Below are positions 1 to 7,432 of a DNA stretch of 13,871 nucleotides, piece by piece; position 1 is the first letter of the stretch; every line of letters starts with the position of its first letter. The DNA lies in assembly GCA_027621895.1 (NCBI GenBank), contig JAQCAK010000013.1, positions 1 through 13,871 on the forward strand, written 5' to 3'. The notes under the pieces are model-generated. The model ran no database searches, had not been told where the DNA came from, and saw only the letters and a program-made list of their open reading frames with translations. The translations under genes were made by a program, and so were the position numbers. Origin of the DNA: Pseudomonadota bacterium. Its GTDB lineage: Bacteria; Pseudomonadota; Gammaproteobacteria; Pseudomonadales; Azotimanducaceae.

Positions 1-5
1 AACAT
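1..5 (-). CDS. Possible 5' end of a gene leaving the left edge (start codon only)
   Basis: Read on the minus strand, an ATG lies at 5-3, preceded 6 nt upstream by AAGGAG (17-12), an excellent Shine-Dalgarno at suitable spacing. Only the start codon and two more bases are inside the window, so nothing can be said about the product. If it is real, its upstream region is only about 60 bp long before the insertion sequence begins at 78, so its native promoter may have been displaced or replaced by the IS. This could be a chance match. Confidence 0.35.
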
Positions 6-77
6 CTTTTTCTCCTTGTAGACTTTTAACGTATTGAGTGGGCCAAGGCTTATTCTGGGTAGACTGTGAAGCTACCC

Positions 78-116
78 TGACCTTACCCCCAGAACTAAAC
101 CACCAGTAAGATGGGA
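78..116. repeat. IS terminal inverted repeat (orfB-distal end, IRR)
   Basis: 39 bp whose first 14 bases (TGACCTTACCCCCA) are identical to the other end read in reverse. The remainder, ending in AAGATGGGA, matches with a single-base gap and about five mismatches. Together with the copy at 1236-1275 it defines the element boundaries. Confidence 0.9.
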
Positions 117-131
117 GATTGGATTTTAATC

Positions 132-941
132 TCATGCTGCTTGCTCTGCAAACTGACGTGGTGACAGCTTGCCAAGAGAGCTGTGCGGCCTCTCTTCGTT
201 GTAATGCAATCGCCAGGCATCGATCTTTTCTATCGCCTCATCTAACGATTTAAACCAATGAAGATTGAGGCAATATTCTCTGAACTTGCCGTTGAATGAT
301 TCTACAAAGGCGTTCTGAGTTGGCTTGCCCGGTTGAATGAATTGCAGTTTGATGGACCTGTCTCTGCTCCAAAAAAACATCGCCTTGCTCGTGAGTTCGG
401 GGCCATTGTCGCAAACGATTGTTTTCGGCCGCCTACCAAGACTGTCCATGAACCGGGTCATCCTGACGCCGGATATTGAAGTGTCGACTAACTGGCCAAC
501 ACATTCGCGGGTAAAGTCGTCGACAATGTTCAACACGCGGAAGCGACGACCATTTGCTAGCTGATCACTGACGAAATCTATCGACCACCGTTCGTTCGCC
601 CTGGTCGGTAAAACCATCGGCATCCGGGGTCGGGTTAGTTTCTTGCGCTTCTTCGTTCGCACCTGAAGCCCTTCTTCAGAATAGATGCGGTAAGTGCGCT
701 TGGGGTTCTCTACGAGTCCCTCACTGCGGAGCATCGTGTGCAGTGTCGGATATCCATACCTCGGATACTTCTCTGCCAAGGCCTTCATTCTGGTCCTGAG
801 GCATGTGTCATCACGACCGTGACCTTTGTAACGAACCGTCGACCGGGATACTTCTAACAGCCTGCAACCATGACGCTCTGATAGCAATCCGGACTTTATC
901 CAGAACTGCACAACACGTCTTCGAGCTGCAGGCTTTACCAC
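132..941 (-). CDS. IS3-family transposase OrfB (DDE integrase-core domain)
   Basis: 269 aa. This is the catalytic half of the IS3 transposase: an N-terminal HTH_21-like region (residues about 40-100, with KYPRYGYPTLH) followed by an rve integrase core. The catalytic triad is visible as D122 (WSIDFV), D178 (VCDNG) and E214 (AFVESFNGK), giving DD(35)E spacing, followed by the conserved YNEERPHSSLG. The protein is full length for the family. The chosen start is a GTG at 941 that overlaps the orfA stop by 7 nt in the -1 frame. OrfB is normally made as an OrfA-OrfB fusion by frameshifting, so the GTG may not be the main start. Confidence 0.93.
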   Translation of the reverse strand: MVKPAARRRVVQFWIKSGLLSERHGCRLLEVSRSTVRYKGHGRDDTCLRTRMKALAEKYPRYGYPTLHTMLRSEGLVENPKRTYRIYSEEGLQVRTKKRKKLTRPRMPMVLPTRANERWSIDFVSDQLANGRRFRVLNIVDDFTRECVGQLVDTSISGVRMTRFMDSLGRRPKTIVCDNGPELTSKAMFFWSRDRSIKLQFIQPGKPTQNAFVESFNGKFREYCLNLHWFKSLDEAIEKIDAWRLHYNEERPHSSLGKLSPRQFAEQAA

Positions 942-1201
942 TTTCGCGAGAGCGCCTCCTTCAATGCGGTCTTCTCTAACATCTCATCGGCGAGTAAGCG
1001 CTTTAGCTTTGCGTTCTCCGCCTCAAGGTCTCGAAGCTTTTTGGCATCTGATGCTTCCATGCCACCAAACTTCGACTTCCAGGTGTACAAAGTGCCTTCG
1101 GCGAAGCCATATCTCCTGGCAAGATCCGCGACAGGCACGCCTGCCTCATGCTCCTTAAGAATCTGAATGATTTGCTCGTCTTTGAATCTGTTTCTCTTCA
1201 T
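935..1201 (-). CDS. IS3-family transposase OrfA (HTH_Tnp_1)
   Basis: 88 aa. Small DNA-binding protein of the IS3 family. A helix-turn-helix spans residues about 8-45 (VADLARRYGFAEGTLYTWKSKF), followed by a leucine-rich coiled coil at about 55-82 that serves for multimerisation with OrfB or the OrfAB fusion. The ATG at 1201 is preceded by GGGAGG about 9 nt upstream. Length is typical for the family and no lesion is seen. It binds the terminal repeats and, when made alone, is generally regulatory. Confidence 0.93.
   Translation of the reverse strand: MKRNRFKDEQIIQILKEHEAGVPVADLARRYGFAEGTLYTWKSKFGGMEASDAKKLRDLEAENAKLKRLLADEMLEKTALKEALSRKW
941..961 (-). promoter_or_regulatory. Putative programmed -1 frameshift site between orfA and orfB
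   Basis: On the minus strand AAGGAGG (961-955) is followed 10 nt later by AAAG (944-941) at the end of orfA. OrfB is open in the -1 frame through this point. An SD-like sequence about 10 nt before an A-rich slip motif is the arrangement that stimulates -1 frameshifting in IS911 and relatives. The same SD could instead initiate OrfB at the GTG at 941, though its 13-nt spacing would be long. Frameshifting is inferred from layout. Confidence 0.5.
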
Positions 1202-1235
1202 TTTGGGACCTCCCAGGGTCTACTTTATCGGGAAA

Positions 1236-1275
1236 TCCCATCTTGCTCATGGTCTAGTTTTTGGGGGTAAGGTCA
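1236..1275. repeat. IS terminal inverted repeat (orfA-proximal end, IRL)
   Basis: 40 bp ending GGGGGTAAGGTCA at 1275, the inverted partner of 78-116. The repeat lies upstream of orfA, so the element's own promoter should be here or in 1202-1235; no clear -35/-10 pair is assigned. Confidence 0.9.
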
Positions 1276-1806
1276 CTCGCAGTCGGGGTGAGTTTTGCGC
1301 TCCAGGGTCCTGTTTCAAACTATGGTGCCGGTCTCGCCATCATTCTGACGCGAATGTTTCGAGTCAATGACACCATTACCGTCTGCGGTTGTTCCGGCAT
1401 TGTCAAAGAGATAACACTGGCAACAACCATCCTTGAATCCGAGGATGGCGAGAGGATTGTTATCCCCAACAAGGAGATTGCCGGACAGATCCACCGCAAT
1501 TCCTTTGAGAACCGGATCGTCGAGGCACAGGTCGGCATCGCTTACGGCGCTGACCCCGAACAGGCGATTGCGGTCATTGAACAGGCGCTTGGGCATATTG
1601 ATGATGTCAGCACCGAGCCCGGCCCCGTCGTTGGTATCAACAGCTTCGGTGATTCCAGCATTATTCTCGACTATCGCTTCTGGGTACCATCAGAGCGGTA
1701 TTTCACGACACTGCATGCAGCCAATCTCGCTGTGTTTCGTACCCTGCGGGATAACGGCATTGAGATACCCTTTCCCCAGCGTGAAATCAGGATGCTTCAG
1801 GCCTGA
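1276..1806 (+). pseudogene. MscS-family mechanosensitive channel, 5'-truncated by the IS
   Basis: About 176 codons remain in frame. They begin inside the pore-lining helix TM3 (LAVGVSFALQG, then SNYGAGLAIIL) and continue through the MscS beta domain (FRVNDTITV, GIVKEITLATTIL, IVIPNKEI) and the alpha/beta C-terminal domain to a natural stop. TM1, TM2 and the start of TM3 are missing; the remaining part joins the IS terminus directly at 1275/1276. The family consists of inner-membrane channels that release solutes during hypo-osmotic shock. A TTG at 1261 inside the IS end could in principle start a short product, but without its first helices it should not form a channel. The missing part is not in bases 1-77. 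Confidence 0.88.
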
Positions 1807-1839
1807 CATCCGGAGGGGACCCAACTGGCCGAAAATGCC

Positions 1840-2424
1840 TCAGTCCGGACTGCTGTCTGTAGCGGCTGTCCGCTGGATACCTGCTGTCATCACAAAGCGG
1901 AGCGCATTCTCAACCGTCATATCCAACTCGGTCAGCTGATCCTTGTTGACTGCCAGCATGTATCCGCCCAGCTGATAACTCATCGGCAGGTAAACCAGCA
2001 CACGGCCTTCTTCCAGATTGGGATCGGTAACGAGCCCCACCATGCGAATTCCGTCCGCCACCGTCACCCAGAAAGGACGCCGGGGCTGCTCTCCCCGACG
2101 GGTTGCTGCGAGGAAATCCATCAGGTCGCGGATCGTTGAATAGATCGTTTTAACGACGGGTATCCTCGCCATCACGCCGTCATTCAGGCTCACCAACAGC
2201 CCCAGCCCGGGTAACCGCATCAGGTATCCAACCCCGGTGAGTAAGGTCACAGCAGCGATCAGTCCCAGCCCGGGAAAGTAGAGCGATTCCCCGCCCAGGG
2301 ACATGATAATGGAGCCCATCAGCTGTTCGACACTTCTCGCCAGGAAGTAAACCAGGTATAGCGTTAACGCCAGGGGCAGCACGGTCGCGAGACCAAGCAG
2401 GAAGGCTTTCCCAAACTGCGGCAT
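1840..2424 (-). CDS. DUF502 family inner-membrane protein
   Basis: 194 aa. Two predicted membrane helices (residues about 7-28 and 50-70) are followed by a soluble domain of the DUF502 type (PF04367): the conserved stretch around 87-105 (IPVVKTIYSTIRDLMDF), then a beta-rich region with FWVTVADGIRMVGLVT and VLVYLPMSYQLGG. The family has no established biochemical role in bacteria. The ATG at 2424 has AAGGA about 8 nt upstream. It is the last gene of a minus-strand series, 97 nt after the acyl-CoA synthetase, and converges on the truncated channel gene with a 33-nt gap. Family assignment is by pattern recognition of length, topology and the PVVKTIYS motif. Confidence 0.85.
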   Translation of the reverse strand: MPQFGKAFLLGLATVLPLALTLYLVYFLARSVEQLMGSIIMSLGGESLYFPGLGLIAAVTLLTGVGYLMRLPGLGLLVSLNDGVMARIPVVKTIYSTIRDLMDFLAATRRGEQPRRPFWVTVADGIRMVGLVTDPNLEEGRVLVYLPMSYQLGGYMLAVNKDQLTELDMTVENALRFVMTAGIQRTAATDSSPD

Positions 2425-2500
2425 CAGATTAATCCTTGGAATTTGATCGACTCCAACCTTAGTCCCTGCTCACCTGTTTGCAAGCCAGTATGCAGGATTA

Positions 2501-2512
2501 TTTCCCGGGAAA
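2501..2512. repeat. 12-bp perfect palindrome in the acyl-CoA synthetase/DUF502 gap
   Basis: TTTCCCGGGAAA lies 10 nt past the stop codon of the acyl-CoA synthetase. It has no T-run after it, so it is not a convincing intrinsic terminator, and as an operator it would be 77 nt from the DUF502 start. Function unknown; it may be chance. Confidence 0.3.
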
Positions 2513-2521
2513 GCGCCCGCT

Positions 2522-4069
2522 TCAGAGAATGCGATTCCGGTGGTCCGCCCAGTAACGGTCCTTCAGCGTGCGCTTGTAGAGTTTGCCGGTTGGCAGACGC
2601 GGCAGTTCCTCTTCAAAATCAATGGACCGGGGGCACTTCTGCCTGGACAGGTGCTCTGCACAGAACGCCATCAATTCATCAACCAGCACATCATTGGGTT
2701 CGACACCCGGCATGACCTGGACCACCGCCTTAACCTCTTCACCCAGGTCCTCATTGGGCACACCAAAAACCGCCGCGTCAGCCACCTTGGGGTGGGTAAT
2801 CAGCAGGTTCTCTGTTTCCTGGGGATAAATATTCACACCACCCGAAATGATCATGAAAGTTGACCGGTCGGTGAGATACAGATAACCATCTTCCACATAT
2901 CCCACATCACCTACCGTGCTCATGGTGCCGTCAGCTGAAGTGGCTTCCCGGGTTTTCTCGTCGTTGTTGAAGTAGCTGAACTCGGTCGCCGTCTTGAACC
3001 AGATTTCTCCGGATTCTCCAGGCGGCAGTTCGTTACCGTCTTCGTCCAGGATGTGGAGCTCACCCAGCATCACCTTGCCTACGCTGCCCTTGTGGGCAAG
3101 CCATTCCTCGCTGCTGCAGGCAGTAAACCCAAGCCCTTCCGTTGCGCCATAGTATTCGTGGATGATCGGACCCCACCAGTCGATCATGGCTTCCTTGACC
3201 TGGATCGGACAGGGTGCTGCCGCGTGAACGGCAATCTCCAGGGTCGACAGGTCTGCCTTCTCCCTGGTTTCTTCGGGTAACTTCAGCATACGGCTGAACA
3301 TGGTTGGCACCAGCTGGCTGTGCGTTACTCCATACCGCTCGACCAGGTCAAGGTACGCCTCCGGATCAAACTTCTCCATGATGATAACGGTGCCCCCCAT
3401 TCGAATCGTCAGGCCCGTTGCAGCCTGGGGAGCAGAGTGATAAAGCGGCGCGGGAGACAGATAAATCATATCTTCCCGGTAATGCCAGAGATCGAGCAAA
3501 AAGCTGTGCAGTGGCATGGGCTCTGCCGGCGAACGCAGCTCCAGAGGCCTCAGGATGCCCTTCGGCCTGCCCGTTGTACCAGAGGAATAGAGCATTGAGG
3601 CGCCCAGGCACTCATCTTCAATCGGCGTATCCGGATAGGACGCCAGCGCCTGCTCGAAGTTAACAATGTTGTCTGCGTTGCCCTCACCGTTAACCACCAG
3701 GCATTTCACGATACCCGGGCTTGCTTTGAGGGCCTCCAGGGCGACCGGCAGTTTCTCTGCAGAAGTAATGAGGATCCGGGACTCACTGTTATTCAGTATA
3801 TAGGCGAGTTCTTCATCCTTGAGGTAGGAGTTGATACAGGTGTAGTAGAGCCCGCTGCGCTCTCCGGCACCGCAGCACTCCAGGTAGCGGTCATTGTTCT
3901 CCATGAAGATGGAGTAATGGTCCAGATGTTTCAGCCCATGATCCCGCAACAGGTGCGCCAGGCGGTTACAGCGAGCCTCGTACTCCCGATAACTGACCGC
4001 TTCCCCGGAAGCCGCCATGACAAATGCCGGGCGGTCCGGGTGCATTTTCGCGTAATCTCCCCCATACAT
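2522..4069 (-). CDS. AMP-forming acyl-CoA synthetase (ANL superfamily)
   Basis: 515 aa. Activates a carboxylic acid with ATP to an acyl-adenylate, then transfers it to CoA. All core motifs are present: P-loop YSSGTTGRPKG (161-171), YLSPAPLYHSAP (203-214), YYGATEG (306-312), the GDVG aspartate D388, the hinge DR (401-402) and the catalytic lysine K496 in PTGKLYKR. There is no signal peptide or membrane segment, so it should be cytoplasmic. The motif set resembles FadD-like medium/long-chain or aryl acid ligases, but the substrate cannot be read from sequence. The ATG at 4069 follows GAGGAGAG at good distance. It lies 79 nt after the cyclase stop and could be read through from it; no functional link to the neighbours is obvious. 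Confidence 0.93.
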   Translation of the reverse strand: MYGGDYAKMHPDRPAFVMAASGEAVSYREYEARCNRLAHLLRDHGLKHLDHYSIFMENNDRYLECCGAGERSGLYYTCINSYLKDEELAYILNNSESRILITSAEKLPVALEALKASPGIVKCLVVNGEGNADNIVNFEQALASYPDTPIEDECLGASMLYSSGTTGRPKGILRPLELRSPAEPMPLHSFLLDLWHYREDMIYLSPAPLYHSAPQAATGLTIRMGGTVIIMEKFDPEAYLDLVERYGVTHSQLVPTMFSRMLKLPEETREKADLSTLEIAVHAAAPCPIQVKEAMIDWWGPIIHEYYGATEGLGFTACSSEEWLAHKGSVGKVMLGELHILDEDGNELPPGESGEIWFKTATEFSYFNNDEKTREATSADGTMSTVGDVGYVEDGYLYLTDRSTFMIISGGVNIYPQETENLLITHPKVADAAVFGVPNEDLGEEVKAVVQVMPGVEPNDVLVDELMAFCAEHLSRQKCPRSIDFEEELPRLPTGKLYKRTLKDRYWADHRNRIL

Positions 4070-4148
4070 GGTGCTCTCTCCTCTATAGGCAGCTGTCAGT
4101 TGAGTCTAACCTTAGCGACAGGGTCGGCTGCTGGCAATCAGCACCCGT

Positions 4149-5861
4149 TCAGAGCAACTTGCTGAGCTTGTCCCGGAGATCGGCAATCGCCTGCTTGTCG
4201 ATTTGCGAGGGGTCAATGGTCAAAGAGACACCGGGCGCCTCGAGGGTGGTGATCTGTCCCTCGTCCTGGTCCACCAGTACACGGTACAACTGCACTTCTT
4301 TCGAGAACCCCTTGGGCGTGATCGTCCTGGCGGCAACACAGCGTATCTGATCTTTCACCAGCAGGTAGGTTTCCTCGGAAATATAGACTGTTCCAGGTTC
4401 AGCGCTGGACTCAATCCGGCTTGCCAGGTTCACCGGGGAACCGAGGATCGTGTAGTCCATTCTGCTCTCGGTACCAAAATTACCCACCGTGCAGTAGCCC
4501 GTATGAATGCCCACCCGGATCGACAGGGGCCGGGTAAAGCCCTGCCGCCGCCAGTGCTCTCGCAGCTCCGCCATCCGGGACTGCATCGCCACCGCCATCT
4601 GGATGCACAGCACGGCATCTTCAGTGACGCCATGGGACTTCGGATCACCGAAGAAAATCATCACCGCGTCACCGATGTATTTGTCAATCGTAGCGCCATA
4701 GCGAAGCGCTATATCGGTCATTTCACTGAGGTACTCATTGAGCAGGGAAGTCAGGTCCTCTGACTCCATCTGGTCTGTGGTGTCTGTAAAATTGACGATG
4801 TCCGAGAAAAAGATCGTCAGCTTCTTCCGCGATGAACTCAAGGTCACATCTTTTTCACCGGAGAAAATCGATTCATAGACCTGGGGTGACAGATATTTCG
4901 ACAACTTGGTAGAAAGGCTCTGCAGCATCTCTGCCCGGTTTTTCTCCTGCACCAGTTTCAGCTTGTTCTCGCCCTCTTCCTGCACCCGGGCAACCAGCCT
5001 TTCCATTCCCGCGAGCATCATATTGAAGGTTTTGGCCAGCGTACCAATCTCGTCATTGCGCTCAATATCAACTCGCTGGCTGTAATCCTCGGTCCGGGTA
5101 ATCAGCTCTGCAGTGCGCGACAGCACCAGGATAGGGTTCACCAGGTAGTTCGCAATCAGGTAGGCAACAAAGCCAATCACCCCGATCCCGATGATGAGCC
5201 CGACGAAAAAGAATCGCTGCAGATTATCAAGCAGAGCAAAAGCAAAATCCTGGCTGCGCGTCAGCTGCAGCACCAGATCAGGTCTGCGATTCAAAGTGAC
5301 CTGCGCAGAGAGATCATCACTGGCTGTTTCAAGGTCTCGGGAATCTTCCGGGGCCAGCGAGTACTGCTGGTGCTGACTGACCGGCAGCGTTCTCTGCAGC
5401 GTCGACAGATCATAGTCAACCACCAGCGCCCCGACAGCAGATCCTGTCAGTGATGACATGACCGGCACCTCATAAAAAACATTGCCGGCGTACTGCTCAC
5501 CGATAGCCTGGACGCTGGAGGACGCGATAACTTCCCTCGTCTCATCCAGCACAAAAAAGTCACCATCGAGTTTCAGGTCACTTTTCTTGGCGATCAGCAC
5601 CTCGGTGATCCGCTTGTCCAGGTCCCTTGAAAGCACATCATTCATCACATCCAGGGTGGACATGAACCTCATGTCTTTTTCCAGCACTTCCAGCTGACTG
5701 TCTATCTGACTCGCAACGTTCTGCAGCTGGTACTCCAGATCCTCGAAAATCCTGGCACGCATTTCGTTTCGGTAAACATTGCCAAGCAGCAGTACGGTAA
5801 TGATGTAGGGCGCTACACTCAAAACGGTCACAATCGCGATCGCCTTGGCCCTAAAACTCAT
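4149..5861 (-). CDS. Membrane receptor adenylate cyclase (sensor-HAMP-class III cyclase)
   Basis: 570 aa. Makes a cyclic nucleotide, most likely cAMP. Order: cytoplasmic start, TM1 (about 8-27), a periplasmic domain of about 185 residues that looks Cache-like (FFVLDETREVIASSS), TM2 (about 217-239), HAMP (240-292), coiled coil (292-320), the LSKYLSPQVYESI linker and the catalytic domain (about 346-530). Key residues are intact: metal-binding D354 and D398, adenine-selecting pair K394 and D469, transition-state N478 and R482. Both halves of the active site are therefore complete in a homodimer, and K/D favours ATP over GTP. The start overlaps the preceding periplasmic-protein gene by 11 nt, implying coupled expression and that the small protein may be its ligand sensor. 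A tail of about 30 residues follows the catalytic domain. Confidence 0.94.
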   Translation of the reverse strand: MSFRAKAIAIVTVLSVAPYIITVLLLGNVYRNEMRARIFEDLEYQLQNVASQIDSQLEVLEKDMRFMSTLDVMNDVLSRDLDKRITEVLIAKKSDLKLDGDFFVLDETREVIASSSVQAIGEQYAGNVFYEVPVMSSLTGSAVGALVVDYDLSTLQRTLPVSQHQQYSLAPEDSRDLETASDDLSAQVTLNRRPDLVLQLTRSQDFAFALLDNLQRFFFVGLIIGIGVIGFVAYLIANYLVNPILVLSRTAELITRTEDYSQRVDIERNDEIGTLAKTFNMMLAGMERLVARVQEEGENKLKLVQEKNRAEMLQSLSTKLSKYLSPQVYESIFSGEKDVTLSSSRKKLTIFFSDIVNFTDTTDQMESEDLTSLLNEYLSEMTDIALRYGATIDKYIGDAVMIFFGDPKSHGVTEDAVLCIQMAVAMQSRMAELREHWRRQGFTRPLSIRVGIHTGYCTVGNFGTESRMDYTILGSPVNLASRIESSAEPGTVYISEETYLLVKDQIRCVAARTITPKGFSKEVQLYRVLVDQDEGQITTLEAPGVSLTIDPSQIDKQAIADLRDKLSKLL

Positions 5862-6258
5862 GAATGACCCTCATCTGCTCTGTGACCTGGCTTCGTGGCA
5901 GATAGGTAATAGCGCCATCGACCCGGGAGACCACCTGAATCAGCGCTTCAATTGAGGCCTGGGTCCCGGGAGGCGAGACGCCCTGGAAATGGCTCTCTAT
6001 CCAGTACTGATTCAACTGGTCACGGTTCATTCCCAGCACCTCACGTTCGAAAGCCCGGCGAATCTCTACATCCCCGGTGATATTGACAGGGAAAAGCCGC
6101 CGGCTGTTGGCAAACTGTCGTTTCCTCAGGAACACGTCACGAATCATTTTCTCTTCAAGCTGATCGATACCGGCCGACACTGATACGACGACCGCATAGT
6201 CTTCTGCCCTGGCAGGCCAGGTGAACAGCAGCAGCAAAATGATTACCAGCCTCGTCAT
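5851..6258 (-). CDS. Small periplasmic PstS-like substrate-binding protein
   Basis: 135 aa. Signal peptide at 1-18 (cleavage after ARA), then a mature domain of about 117 residues resembling part of a type 2 periplasmic phosphate-binding protein: IRDVFLRKRQF, the PVNITGDVEIRRAFEREVLG stretch, YWIESHFQG and a closing VDGAITYLP. It is far shorter than a transport PstS (about 330 aa), so it is likely a sensory or accessory protein and not a transporter subunit. Such short proteins are commonly annotated as phosphate ABC transporter substrate-binding proteins. Its ATG overlaps the stop of the upstream barrel gene in TGATG, and its own end overlaps the cyclase start, so the three are probably translationally coupled. 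The ligand is unknown; phosphate or another oxyanion is an inference. Confidence 0.82.
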   Translation of the reverse strand: MTRLVIILLLLFTWPARAEDYAVVVSVSAGIDQLEEKMIRDVFLRKRQFANSRRLFPVNITGDVEIRRAFEREVLGMNRDQLNQYWIESHFQGVSPPGTQASIEALIQVVSRVDGAITYLPRSQVTEQMRVIHEF

Positions 6259-7250
6259 CAGAACAGCACCGAGAAAGACGCCTCGAGCTGGTTATCGCCA
6301 GAGTCGGAATGCCACTGGTATTCGACCTTCAGGGAAACCGGATACAGCGGGCGATAGCTGTATCCAAGAATAAACACCCGGGCATTCTCGTTGATCCGCT
6401 GGTCCCTGAAATACTCGACTCGCGACACCAGCGCGTGCCGCATTGAAAAATGCCACTCACCCTGCACATAGGCTGCTGTTGCATCCTCATCAGGGCCAAA
6501 AGCCATATCGTGCTGCGTATGATTGAACTCGGCCTGTACCTTGTAGGGATAACCCGAGTAGCGCGCGTTTAACTGGTAATAGCGGGTTTGGGTATCATCC
6601 AGCGCGTCAAAGCGGCCGGCTGCCAATCCGGCTGACCAGTTGTTTCCCCAGTTTTTTTCCAGCGAGGCGCCAAAATGCCGGTCGATGGGGATATTGATGT
6701 ACTCATCATCCAGATCTTCCGTGACCTGTCCGTAGACATGATAGGTCAGGTCTTCACCGACAGGCAGATAACCATAGACATCAATACCGGAGAGAAACTT
6801 GGGAAACATCTCGCGACTGAGCGCTGGATTGGACGTGGTTTCACGCAGCACGTTGATAGGTTGCAGATTCCAGTATCCAATGGGTGTGATCTGCTTGCCC
6901 AGGCGAACTGAAACAACGTCGGACGCCTGATAGTCCAGGTAAAGCCGTTCGATTGCGGGAGCCGTGTTCCAGTCTTCCGTATCGTTTTCATAGTCTGCGA
7001 CATAGAAGTTAACCGACTCGAGTTCCACCATGTAAGAGAAATTCGATACCTGCCCATAGGCGAGCACCGCGATGTCATCCACCACAAACTCTCGAAGGTC
7101 ATCCCCGGCTTTGAACTCCGTCGAAAAATAACCGCCGATGGTCACGGCATCGGAAATGGAATAACCATGACCAAGTTCATAGTCGGCAGCGGCAGCATTC
7201 AATGAGAATGCTGCAATGCAGGCAGACAGGAAGTAAGGACGAAATTTCAT
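6258..7250 (-). CDS. Outer-membrane beta-barrel (porin-like) protein
   Basis: 330 aa from the ATG at 7250; a TTG at 7268 and an ATG at 7262 are alternative in-frame starts, and none has a strong Shine-Dalgarno. I chose 7250 because it opens a clean signal peptide (MKFRPYFLSACIAAFSLNAA, cut before DYELG). The mature protein is rich in alternating aromatic and polar strands (VRLGKQITPIGYWN, HVYGQVTED, YYQLNARYSGYPYKVQAEFNH) and ends in SFSVLF, the terminal Phe recognised by the BAM machinery. It resembles porins of the O/P type in strand pattern, but I do not recognise a specific family or substrate. It is the first gene of the coupled barrel / PstS-like / cyclase set. Confidence 0.8.
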   Translation of the reverse strand: MKFRPYFLSACIAAFSLNAAAADYELGHGYSISDAVTIGGYFSTEFKAGDDLREFVVDDIAVLAYGQVSNFSYMVELESVNFYVADYENDTEDWNTAPAIERLYLDYQASDVVSVRLGKQITPIGYWNLQPINVLRETTSNPALSREMFPKFLSGIDVYGYLPVGEDLTYHVYGQVTEDLDDEYINIPIDRHFGASLEKNWGNNWSAGLAAGRFDALDDTQTRYYQLNARYSGYPYKVQAEFNHTQHDMAFGPDEDATAAYVQGEWHFSMRHALVSRVEYFRDQRINENARVFILGYSYRPLYPVSLKVEYQWHSDSGDNQLEASFSVLF

Positions 7251-7309
7251 AGCGTGCAACATTAACAATTAACCCGGCCCATGCCTTAACTCAGATCAAT
7301 TTCTCCGTG

Positions 7310-7355
7310 GAAAGCCGGCGTGCCGGCACCATGTACCGACCCCGACCCGGCTTTC
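7310..7355. repeat. 9-bp inverted repeat in the divergent barrel/SPOR intergenic region
   Basis: GAAAGCCGG (7310-7318) and CCGGCTTTC (7347-7355) are perfect complements separated by 28 bp. Within the left part GCCGGC occurs twice (7314-7319 and 7322-7327). The repeat sits in the 182-bp gap between the divergent barrel and SPOR-like genes, which must contain both promoters. It could be an operator or an mRNA structure. No -10/-35 pair in this gap is good enough to call. Confidence 0.4.
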
Positions 7356-7432
7356 GCCCTGATAGTCGAAACTCTGACTGTCGCTTTCCGCAGCGAGCAA
7401 CGCTAAAGTAAACAAAAAAAGCAGAACCGATC

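Larger units (their letters stand above)
78..1275 (-). mobile_element. IS3-family insertion sequence, complete, probably IS407-like group
   Basis: A 1198-bp element with two overlapping minus-strand genes, orfA and orfB, bounded by imperfect inverted repeats that begin TGACCTTACCCCC at both ends. Size, two-ORF layout, DD(35)E transposase and TGA...TCA termini fit the IS3 family; the IS407-like subgroup is a guess from end sequence and protein character. Both ORFs are intact, so the element could be active. The flanks (ACCC at 74-77, CTCG at 1276-1279) do not form the 3-5 bp direct repeat expected of this family. The right flank is a truncated mscS-like gene. Confidence 0.93.

Noticed and set aside
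1433..1939. A 168-codon plus-strand frame overlapping the mscS remnant
   Set aside because: It is the +1-shifted shadow of the MscS sequence, which has clear family motifs in the other frame.
4070..4148. A sigma70-like promoter (TATAGA) or weak Pho box before the acyl-CoA synthetase
   Set aside because: The candidate -10 is so close to the ATG that the ribosome binding site would be lost from the transcript, and the -35 match is poor.
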